NCBI GenBank assembly: GCA_938029995.1 | Contig: CALHGI010000316.1 | Span: forward strand, 1-7,865 | Direction: 5' to 3' | Source of the DNA: an uncultured cyanobacterium | GTDB lineage: Bacteria > Cyanobacteriota > Cyanobacteriia > Phormidesmidales > Phormidesmidaceae | DNA: 7,865 nucleotides | Part shown: positions 1 to 5,492 of the stretch, piece after piece | Layout of the letters: each line of letters begins with the position of its first letter | Position numbering within the stretch: position 1 is the first letter of the stretch | Notes under the pieces: generated by a model | What the model was told of the DNA's origin: nothing | Database searches by the model: none | What the model saw: only the letters and a program-made list of their open reading frames with translations | Translations under genes and position numbers: made by a program

Positions 1-896
1 AACGACCGGTTTTCATCATCCACCAACGCATCTAAATCCTCAATCACCACGATGCAGGGAGCTGCCTCCCGCACCCGATTAAAGGCTAGGCGCATATTGT
101 CAGTGTCGCTACTCTGACGAGTCTTAAAACTCTTGATATATAAGCAGGGATACCCCAAGGAATTTACCAGGGCCTTCACCATGTGGGTTTTTCCATTCCC
201 CGGCGGCCCAATAAATAGCAGCCCTCGTTTCCAGGGCACATTGTATTCCGCATACAGCGGCTGGGAATTGAAAAACCGTTTAGCATCCTCGTAAATATCT
301 TCCTTCAGCGTGCCAGCCAAGACTAAATTTTCTAACGTAGCACTTTGAATCGACGCATACAGGTCACGATTTTTTTGCCAAAACCCACCTTCAAAAACCA
401 ATACTTCTTCGCGCACCTGGCAGTTCCACTGGCAAACAGCGGCAAAAAACTCATCGGCCACCGCCTGGGTGTCTGCCAAAATCCAGTAATAACAACAGTC
501 ATCAAAATAGCCCTGGGGCCAAGAAAGCTGAAGCACCATCAGGGTATGCTCCTGCCACTGCACCTCAAAACAAAAATTCTTTTGCTTGTAGCGTAGCTTT
601 TGTTTTTTAGCGTCCCATAGGGTCATCACATGGTTATAAACCATGGTTTCGCGGACACTTGAGGCATAGCCTACCGGCAACTCGACCCGGCTAATAACCT
701 GGGTGGTGCAGTGTCCTTCCTCGGCATACTTACGTAAATCGAAGGAATAGCTATCCCCTTCTAAAATGACTTTGCCAGGAAAACTATCGGCCAAACAATG
801 ACTGACGTAGTAAGGAATTGACGCAGGGGACATCCTCAGCGCTTCTAAAATCAAATAGGTGAGATTGACTGAACGCGAACCCGATGAATAAAGCAT
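1..896 (-). CDS. BCS1-like AAA ATPase, C-terminus missing at the window edge
   Basis: The minus-strand frame is open from an ATG at 896-894 to the left edge: 298 codons, 3' end missing. Residues 1 to about 220 form a domain I do not recognise. It is rich in aromatic residues and cysteine (nine Cys in 298 residues, including a CC pair at 134-135). The AAA core follows, with Walker A GPPGNGKT at 230-237 and Walker B CIVVIEDLD at 281-289. The Glu-Asp order in Walker B, instead of the usual Asp-Glu, is the form known from BCS1-type AAA proteins; sensor and arginine-finger regions lie outside the window. The likely role is ATP-driven remodelling of an unknown substrate, and I see no membrane segment. 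An in-frame TAG lies just upstream of the ATG, so the start is there or at Met22 (833-831). Neither has a clear Shine-Dalgarno. The gene is divergent from the 1052 gene. Family is fairly sure; function is unknown. Confidence 0.85.
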   Translation of the reverse strand, partial: MLYSSGSRSVNLTYLILEALRMSPASIPYYVSHCLADSFPGKVILEGDSYSFDLRKYAEEGHCTTQVISRVELPVGYASSVRETMVYNHVMTLWDAKKQKLRYKQKNFCFEVQWQEHTLMVLQLSWPQGYFDDCCYYWILADTQAVADEFFAAVCQWNCQVREEVLVFEGGFWQKNRDLYASIQSATLENLVLAGTLKEDIYEDAKRFFNSQPLYAEYNVPWKRGLLFIGPPGNGKTHMVKALVNSLGYPCLYIKSFKTRQSSDTDNMRLAFNRVREAAPCIVVIEDLDALVDDENRS

Positions 897-957
897 GCTG
901 AAGCATATCTACGTTAAGGCTTAGGAAGGCTAACAGTTGCCCATGGAGTATATTTTG

Positions 958-979
958 CATCGGTTTTTCGCTACCGATG
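958..979. repeat. inverted repeat in the divergent intergenic region
   Basis: The 155 bp between the AAA ATPase and the 1052 gene contain a perfect 7-bp inverted repeat, CATCGGT at 958-964 and ACCGATG at 973-979, with an 8-base spacer. A TATATT at 949-954 could be a -10 box for the rightward gene, but there is no good -35 at normal spacing. If that promoter is real, the repeat lies around its transcription start and could be an operator or a 5' leader hairpin. It is not a terminator, because no gene ends here. Confidence 0.35.
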
Positions 980-1051
980 GGAAAAATTGGGTTTCTCGAT
1001 GGAATTCAACAACCTGTGCTACGTTAGCCACAATAAAGTCCGGGGGCCACT

Positions 1052-1618
1052 ATGGCTGATTCGCAAGGTAATCCGTTTATTGGCAATCCCTTTATGCAGG
1101 GAGCTAAAAAAACATCCTCCCCCGCCCCTGAACCTGAACCACAGCGCCGTCGTCAGGCCCCAAAGGATCTGTCCTTACAGCCACCTGAAACACCGGAGCC
1201 ACTCATTTCCCCTCCATCCGTGGCTCCGACTACTGACACCGCCCCTAAAAAGTCGGCCAAAAAATCGGCCAAAAAGTCAGCCAAATCCTTATCGAAACTC
1301 ACGGCGGACAAACCACGCTCCTCTGCTAAAAGGAAACGAGCCAGTCAACCTGCGACACCAGCCGCACCTCCATCCCTTGGCTATACGGGCAAAGGATTCA
1401 AGGTCCAGGTATTGGCTAAGATCCCGATGCCAACTAACACCAATATGCCCAGCCGCGACTACCTATGGTTTGCGGTGTATCCCATTATTCCCCGAGTGAG
1501 TGACTGCATCTTTCACGATGGACGTTACTTTCGGGTGGATGCGGTTTTTTTGTATGAAAATACCAATGCGGGCTGGTGTGCTGATTTGGAGGTGTCTTAC
1601 TATACTCGGCGGCAGTAG
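1052..1618 (+). CDS. hypothetical protein with Lys/Ala/Pro-rich disordered N-terminus
   Basis: The product is 188 aa. I do not recognise a named family. Residues 1-108 look disordered: a duplicated GNPF at 7-10 and 11-14, a Pro/Glu stretch, an RRR at 32-34, three tandem KKSA units at 66-77, and a KRKR at 93-96. This strongly basic Lys-Ser-Ala composition resembles histone H1 tails or bacterial nucleoid-protein tails, so nucleic-acid binding is possible but only an inference. Residues about 109-188 look like a small folded domain (GYTGKGFKVQV, YLWFAVYPIIPRVSDCIFHDGRYFRV in two parts around 138-162, ending EVSYYTRRQ), rich in beta-prone and aromatic residues. There is no signal peptide. The ATG at 1052 follows GGGGG about 5 bases upstream, a usable ribosome site. 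It is divergent from the AAA ATPase and ends 36 bp before the convergent 1655 gene, with no obvious terminator between. The frame is preferred over the overlapping 987-1499 frame because of its composition and coherent C-terminal domain. Confidence 0.75.
   Translation: MADSQGNPFIGNPFMQGAKKTSSPAPEPEPQRRRQAPKDLSLQPPETPEPLISPPSVAPTTDTAPKKSAKKSAKKSAKSLSKLTADKPRSSAKRKRASQPATPAAPPSLGYTGKGFKVQVLAKIPMPTNTNMPSRDYLWFAVYPIIPRVSDCIFHDGRYFRVDAVFLYENTNAGWCADLEVSYYTRRQ
1247..1282 (+). repeat. three tandem 12-bp units encoding KKSA
   Basis: AAAAAGTCGGCC (1247-1258), AAAAAATCGGCC (1259-1270) and AAAAAGTCAGCC (1271-1282) are in-frame tandem units, each coding Lys-Lys-Ser-Ala. The differences are one per unit and synonymous (AAG/AAA, TCG/TCA). 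The unit is a multiple of three, so changes in copy number would lengthen or shorten the basic tail without a frameshift. Confidence 0.9.
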
Positions 1619-1654
1619 ATTAGCAAAGGGCTGATCAACCTGACACGCAGCTGC

Positions 1655-2275
1655 TTACTCAGTCATACCAGCTTGGACAACGGAATGATTCACAAATGAG
1701 CTATGGATCTGGGTCACTAGGGTTTGGGCAACTGGGTCTTGGGCGTGTTGGCTGGTCATCACCACCGTTTGCTGATTGCCATAGCCCACCAACGTCACCA
1801 AGGCCTGCTGTCCCGCTTCTGGTTCGTACCAAATACGCAAGCCCGACTGCCCATCTACCGTAACCAAAGAATAGCGCTGTACAGCCAATCCTGCGGCCGC
1901 AATTTGATCTAACCTCTGGGGCACGGCAACCTGCGGATCTTCCCGGAGTATTAAAATGTCGGTGTGAATAGGCATATTAACGCCATCGGAAATGCTGACA
2001 ACGGTCACACCATCTTCCCCTTGGGGCGTGACTTGCCATCCCTTGGGATAGTCCACACTAAATTTAGCCGTGTCGTAGCGCTCTAATTCGCTGGGTTCGG
2101 ACGGCTCTTGCTTGGCATTGGGAGCCCCGTTGTCAGCCGTGGCGTTAAGCACTGTCGGGGACAGCGACGGCTGTATTTCTGCGGCAACCTGCCCGCTCGC
2201 TATGGCTAGGACGGTCCCTAAAGCGCCCATACCTAGTAACAATTGTCCTACGATCCGCTTAGTATCAGAATCCAT
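1655..2275 (-). CDS. exported PsbP/Mog1-like domain protein
   Basis: The product is 206 aa. The N-terminus has positive charges (K6, R7), a hydrophobic stretch at about 8-28 and a possible cleavage site after VAA at 30-32, so it is either secreted or held by one membrane anchor. There is no lipobox cysteine. Residues 35-65 are a Pro/Ser/Glu-rich linker. The domain from about 67 to 196 begins YDTAKFSVDYPKGWQV and runs through alternating strands with GLRIWYE at 145-151 and a final TLVTQIHSSFV helix. The 'F.v.YP.gW.v' opening is characteristic of the PsbP/Mog1/DcrB fold. In cyanobacteria such proteins include photosystem II assembly factors and many uncharacterised lumenal or periplasmic proteins. 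I would not call this one CyanoP itself. The ATG is the only start, since an in-frame TAA lies upstream with no other start codon between. The gene converges on the 1052 gene and is divergent from the DUF928 gene. Confidence 0.8.
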   Translation of the reverse strand: MDSDTKRIVGQLLLGMGALGTVLAIASGQVAAEIQPSLSPTVLNATADNGAPNAKQEPSEPSELERYDTAKFSVDYPKGWQVTPQGEDGVTVVSISDGVNMPIHTDILILREDPQVAVPQRLDQIAAAGLAVQRYSLVTVDGQSGLRIWYEPEAGQQALVTLVGYGNQQTVVMTSQHAQDPVAQTLVTQIHSSFVNHSVVQAGMTE

Positions 2276-2284
2276 GGTGTTTAA

Positions 2285-2302
2285 AGTCTTATAGAGTCTT
2301 AT
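2285..2302. repeat. 8-bp direct repeat AGTCTTAT, 10-bp period
   Basis: AGTCTTAT occurs at 2285-2292 and again at 2295-2302, two bases apart, so the copies sit on the same face of the helix. They overlap the proposed -10 box of the leftward gene. Tandem half-sites of this spacing are typical of response-regulator binding sites, but the motif does not match the HLR1 (RpaB) or Pho-box consensus as I know them. Confidence 0.4.
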
Positions 2303-2315
2303 TTATTGCCTTGAA
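2288..2315 (-). promoter_or_regulatory. possible promoter for the PsbP-like gene
   Basis: Reading leftward, a -10-like TATAAG (2293-2288) matches five of six consensus bases, preceded by a weak -35-like TTCAAG (2315-2310) at 16-bp spacing. Transcription would start near 2281, leaving only about six bases before the ATG at 2275. No Shine-Dalgarno is seen, so the mRNA could be nearly leaderless. The prediction rests on the -10 alone. Confidence 0.35.
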
Positions 2316-2386
2316 CCACTATCCCCAAGGCTCCTAATTGTCTGAAGGGATCAATCCAACATCACGATCACGCATCCCAGGTTCCC

Positions 2387-3112
2387 ATGAAACTTCTTAG
2401 CATTTTTTCAACCATAACCCCAGTGGCGTTGGGGCTCTCGTTCATGGCCGCCAGTGCCGAGGCATTTCCAGGCTACAAACCCAAACCCCGTGGCATTCCC
2501 AATAGCCGGGTGTCCGGCGGCACCCGCTCCCCCTTAGGGGTGAGCTGCATTGGTGAGCCCCAGGCACCTCAGCTGACGTCTATATTTCCGGCGGATGACC
2601 TCGGCTATACCACCGACCAATACCCCGCTTTCCAGTGGTACATGCCCCAAAATAATGCTAGCCATGTGGAGTTCAACCTGTATGAAGTGGTGAATGAAGA
2701 TGAGGGCATATTCCAGCCGGTGTATCAAACCGCTTTTGTACCCAGCTCCACGGCAGGTATTGCCACCCTCCAGTTACCCCAGGCCATGGGGATAATGCCC
2801 CTTAGGGCGGATAACTACTACTACTGGAGTGTGGAGGTATATTGCCCCGATGAGACGACGGCAGAAATGATGGCCGACGGGTTTGTGGAACTGTTACTGC
2901 CTGACCCTATTTTGGCGACGGCATTGGCCAATAGTGAGGGCCTGGACCGAGCTGCGATCGCAGCCGAAAATAGCCTTTGGTTTGACACCACCCGAGCCCT
3001 GAGCGAGCACTTACAAACCCAACCCAACGCTCCCCTGGCCATAGAATACTGGCAAACCCTACTGGAATCTATCGGATTAGAGAATATTGCCAATGCCCCC
3101 CTATTGCCCTAA
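2387..3112 (+). CDS. exported DUF928 family protein
   Basis: The product is 241 aa. A classical signal peptide is visible: MKLL start, hydrophobic core to about residue 21, and a likely signal peptidase I site after ASAEA at 22-26. The mature part opens with GYKPKPRGIPNSRVSGGTR (29-47), the RG.P..R.sGGTR start typical of the cyanobacterial DUF928 family. It continues with YPAFQWYMPQ (79-88), a beta-rich stretch with EFNLYE and PVYQTAF, then LPQ...L...YYYWSVEVYC (130-153). Cys54 and Cys153 are the only mature cysteines and could form a disulfide outside the cytoplasm. The C-terminal tail from 175 is helical and ends WQTLLESIGLENIANAP. DUF928 genes often sit near CHASE2 or FecR genes in cyanobacteria, but none is seen here. 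The function is unknown. An AGG lies about 8 bases before the ATG. The gene is divergent from the PsbP-like gene. Confidence 0.9.
   Translation: MKLLSIFSTITPVALGLSFMAASAEAFPGYKPKPRGIPNSRVSGGTRSPLGVSCIGEPQAPQLTSIFPADDLGYTTDQYPAFQWYMPQNNASHVEFNLYEVVNEDEGIFQPVYQTAFVPSSTAGIATLQLPQAMGIMPLRADNYYYWSVEVYCPDETTAEMMADGFVELLLPDPILATALANSEGLDRAAIAAENSLWFDTTRALSEHLQTQPNAPLAIEYWQTLLESIGLENIANAPLLP
2951..2964. repeat. HIP1 octamer GCGATCGC within a 14-bp palindrome
   Basis: GCGATCGC at 2954-2961 is the Highly Iterated Palindrome found at very high density in most cyanobacterial genomes. The flanks extend the symmetry to 14 bases. It lies inside the DUF928 coding region (codons for AAIAA). I see only this one exact copy, which is a low density for a HIP1-rich genome. 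Confidence 0.85.
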
Positions 3113-3177
3113 ACAAATAGGTTTTAGCCCAAGCAGCCCCAAACCTTAACCAAGGGTTTAACCGTCAGTGAGCCAAG

Positions 3178-3207
3178 TGGACGTTGATTTTTGTTAAAGT
3201 TTATGAA
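3178..3207 (+). promoter_or_regulatory. possible promoter for the ABC-F gene
   Basis: TGGACG (3178-3183) and TATGAA (3202-3207) each match four of six consensus bases and are 18 bp apart, in a T-rich stretch. Transcription would begin near 3214, giving a leader of about 20 bases before the ATG at 3237. That makes the TTG at 3219 an unlikely start. A weak imperfect hairpin, AAACCTT/AAGGGTTT at 3141-3159, lies just before and might end DUF928 transcription. Confidence 0.3.
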
Positions 3208-3236
3208 CACATTCAACATTGGTAAGTTCACTGCCC

Positions 3237-4958
3237 ATGCTGCGTCTCGAAAAAATCACTAAGGTTTATCCCACCGGAGAAGTATTACGAGACGTTACCT
3301 GGGAAGTGAAACCAGGTAATCGCATCGGCCTGGTGGGCGTCAACGGAGCCGGAAAATCCACCCAGCTCAAAATCATCATGGGGGAGATTGAACCCACCAC
3401 CGGTAGCGTGATCCGGCCCAATGAGCTGCACATCGGCTACCTCAACCAAGAATTTGAAGTCGATCCTCGCCGCACGGTAAGGGAAGAATTTTGGACCGTC
3501 TTTAAAGAAGCCAACGCCGTCCAAAAGAAACTGGCGGAAATCCCCATTCAAATGGAAAGTGCCAATCCAGATGAACTGGACGGTCTGATCAAGGCCCTGG
3601 ACCGAGAACAACGGAAATTTGAAGCCTTAAATGGCTACGGTCTCGAATCAAAAATAGAAAGAATCTTGCCCGAAATGGGCTTCCACAACGATGATGGCGA
3701 ACGCTTAGTCAGCTCCTTTAGCGGCGGCTGGCAAATGCGTATGGGCCTGGGTAAAGTCATGCTCAAAGCACCAGACTTGCTACTGCTGGACGAGCCCACT
3801 AACCACCTAGACCTAGAAACCATTGAATGGCTCGAAAGCTACCTCAAAGGGTTAACCACCCCCATGGTGATTGTTTCCCATGACCGGGAGTTTCTCGATC
3901 GCCTTTGCACTCACATCGTAGAAACTGAACGGGGAGTGTCGACCACTTACCTGGGCAACTACAGCACCTACCTAGCCCAAAAGGCAGAAGCCAAGGTGGC
4001 TCAGCAGGCAACCTTTGACCGCCAACAAAAGGAAATTGCCAAACAGCAAACCTTTGTCGATCGCTTCCGAGCCAGCGCCACCCGCAGTACCCAGGCTAAG
4101 AGCCGAGAAAAGCAGCTAGACAAAATAGAACTCGTGGAAGCTCCCATTTCCGATGTTAAAGGGCTGCAGTTTAAGTTTCCACCGGCCCCCCGCAGCGGTC
4201 GTGAGGTTGTGCAAATCAACGAACTCACCCACACCTATGGAGACAACATCCTATTTTTAGGCGCAGATTTATTGATTGAACGCGGCGACCGGATTGCCTT
4301 TGTCGGCCCCAATGGCGCAGGGAAGTCCACCCTGCTGCGCCTGATTATGGGCATAGAAACGCCGGTGGAAGGAGATGCCACCCTGGGGGAGCACAATGTT
4401 ATTCCCAGTTATTTTGAGCAAAACCAAGCGGAAGCATTGGACCTGAATAAAACCGTCATGGCCACCATCCATGATGAAGTCCCCAAGTGGACCAATGAAG
4501 AGGTGCGCTCACTACTGGGTCGGTTCCTATTTAGCGGCGACATGGTCCGGAAGTCAGTCACCTCCCTCAGTGGTGGTGAGAAAGCACGACTAGCATTAGC
4601 CAAAATGCTCTTAGCCCCGGCAAATCTTTTGATTCTAGACGAGCCCACCAACCACCTAGATATTCCAGCCAAAGAAATGTTGGAATCGGCCCTCAAAAAC
4701 TATGACGGGACCGTTCTAACCGTTTCCCACGACCGCTTTTTCATCTCCCAAGTTGCCAACAAGATAGTGGAAATCCGAGAAGGCGAACTACGCTTATATC
4801 GCGGGGATTACAACTACTACCTAGACAAAATAGCCCAGGAAAAAGAACGCGCCAAGCTAGAGAAACTAGAAGCTGAGCGAGCCGCTAAAGCCGCAGCTAA
4901 ACGCAAAAAACAAACGGAAAAGCAAAAAGCAAAAGCTTCTTCAAAAAAGAAACGTTAG
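3237..4958 (+). CDS. ABC-F family ATPase (ribosome-associated; YdiF/Uup/ABCF5 type)
   Basis: The product has 573 aa counted from the ATG at 3237 and carries two complete ABC domains with no membrane segment, the ABC-F layout. ABC1 has Walker A GVNGAGKST at 34-42, signature FSGGWQMRMG at 161-170, Walker B LLLLDEPTNHLD at 181-192 and SHDREFL at 214-220. A charged helical linker at about 245-305 corresponds to the P-site tRNA interaction motif. ABC2 has Walker A GPNGAGKST at 357-365, LSGGEKARLALAKML at 444-458, LLILDEPTNHLD at 464-475 and SHDRFF at 497-502. Both catalytic Glu (186, 469) are present. A Lys/Ala/Arg-rich tail (about 535-573) may bind rRNA. Known ABC-F proteins bind the ribosomal E site and rescue or regulate translation. 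The SGGW variant and the IVETE.GVS..YLGNYS stretch resemble plant chloroplast ABCF5. A TTG at 3219 is in frame, but MLRLE at the ATG is the usual family start. The gene appears monocistronic. Confidence 0.93.
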   Translation: MLRLEKITKVYPTGEVLRDVTWEVKPGNRIGLVGVNGAGKSTQLKIIMGEIEPTTGSVIRPNELHIGYLNQEFEVDPRRTVREEFWTVFKEANAVQKKLAEIPIQMESANPDELDGLIKALDREQRKFEALNGYGLESKIERILPEMGFHNDDGERLVSSFSGGWQMRMGLGKVMLKAPDLLLLDEPTNHLDLETIEWLESYLKGLTTPMVIVSHDREFLDRLCTHIVETERGVSTTYLGNYSTYLAQKAEAKVAQQATFDRQQKEIAKQQTFVDRFRASATRSTQAKSREKQLDKIELVEAPISDVKGLQFKFPPAPRSGREVVQINELTHTYGDNILFLGADLLIERGDRIAFVGPNGAGKSTLLRLIMGIETPVEGDATLGEHNVIPSYFEQNQAEALDLNKTVMATIHDEVPKWTNEEVRSLLGRFLFSGDMVRKSVTSLSGGEKARLALAKMLLAPANLLILDEPTNHLDIPAKEMLESALKNYDGTVLTVSHDRFFISQVANKIVEIREGELRLYRGDYNYYLDKIAQEKERAKLEKLEAERAAKAAAKRKKQTEKQKAKASSKKKR

Positions 4959-5166
4959 CCATTCTAGAACAGGGGTCAATAAGATCCGCCCAAAATTGGT
5001 TAGCCCCCTGCAAATTACATACTTTTGTGCAGTGCTCCCAAAGCCTTTCTATACTTCTCAGGGTTATTTCCTAACTCCAACTAGACTCAAGAAATAGGCT
5101 AGGTCAAACTACTTAGCCATAGAAATTCGCTGGCAACTGTCACTATTTCAACGGATTAATAACCAG

Positions 5167-5195
5167 GCCTGAACTAACGCCCTGACCGTTCAGGC
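5167..5195. repeat. perfect 8-bp inverted repeat, 13-base spacer
   Basis: GCCTGAAC (5167-5174) and GTTCAGGC (5188-5195) are exact reverse complements. In RNA they would form a stable GC-rich stem. There is no T-run on either side, so it is a poor intrinsic terminator. It could be an operator, part of a small RNA, or a structure 3' of the ABC-F gene. Confidence 0.6.
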
Positions 5196-5427
5196 GATAT
5201 CAGTTCCTAAGACGTTCATGCCCGCCATTTTGGTTAATTCTTAACAGCTGATAGCATTTATCTAAATCTACTTGGTAGCCATAATTTTGGTTCAGCCATC
5301 GCTGGATCACTGGCAAAGCCTTAAGAAACAATAGGTTTCGCCTTAATCTTTAGATACATACATCATGAGCTTTTATACGCTTAATGAACAATAGTTAAGA
5401 AAACCTTAATAATTGAGAAAGGGCGGG

Positions 5428-5436
5428 TGATATGAT
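5428..5436 (+). promoter_or_regulatory. extended -10 promoter for gpmI
   Basis: TGATATGAT combines a TATGAT -10 box (5431-5436, five of six) with the TGn extension immediately upstream, which can replace a good -35. The only -35-like candidates are TAATAA (5407-5412, 18-bp spacing) and TTGAGA (5413-5418, too close at 12 bp). Transcription would start near 5443, leaving about 50 bases of leader before gpmI. Confidence 0.55.
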
Positions 5437-5477
5437 CTCGCTAGGCAAATGTTAGGCACAGTCGTTCATAGTCGCAA

Positions 5478-5483
5478 GAAGGA
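5478..5483 (+). promoter_or_regulatory. gpmI: Shine-Dalgarno of gpmI
   Basis: GAAGGA ends nine bases before the ATG at 5493. It is the clearest ribosome site in the window and fixes the gpmI start. Confidence 0.7.
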
Positions 5484-5492
5484 TTTGTAAGT

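Larger units (their letters stand above)
4959..5492. other. 534-bp intergenic region without a convincing gene
   Basis: No frame here has a coding-like product. CAGGGG at 4970-4975 can pair with CCCCTG at 5005-5010 around a CCAAAATTGG palindrome. This could form a structure at the ABC-F mRNA end, but it lacks a T-run. A clean inverted repeat lies at 5167-5195. Two partly similar blocks occur in the right half: AACAATAG at 5327-5334 then CCTTAAT at 5341-5347, and AACAATAG at 5387-5394 then CCTTAAT at 5404-5410. TTAAGAAA precedes the second CCTTAAT and also begins at 5321. The last 65 bases hold the gpmI promoter and ribosome site. The rest is AT-richer than the neighbouring genes. It could hold a small RNA or regulatory sites, but nothing specific can be named. 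Confidence 0.7.

Noticed and set aside
345..596. 83-aa plus-strand frame inside the AAA ATPase
   Set aside because: It is antisense to a long frame with clear Walker motifs, and its product has no recognisable features.
987..1499. 170-aa frame overlapping the 1052 gene
   Set aside because: It is the shadow of the repeat-rich 1052 gene in another frame. Its product is low-complexity Pro/His/Arg without any domain, and it stops before the conserved-looking C-terminal part.
2311..2340. Rightward promoter for the DUF928 gene (TTGAAC, 18 bp, TAATTG)
   Set aside because: The -35 is fair but the -10 matches only two of six consensus bases.
4970..5010. ABC-F terminator
   Set aside because: The CAGGGG/CCCCTG stem would enclose about 29 bases and has no T-run after it, so it is recorded only as a possible structure.
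5365..5394. Nine-codon frame (MSFYTLNEQ) upstream of gpmI as a leader peptide
   Set aside because: It has no ribosome site and lies upstream of the proposed gpmI promoter, so it would not be in the gpmI mRNA.
5319..5411. Pho-box-like CTTAA motifs
   Set aside because: Only one 8-mer (CTTAATCT at 5342-5349) fits the cyanobacterial Pho-box consensus, and the other CTTAA motifs are not spaced in the required 11-bp tandem.
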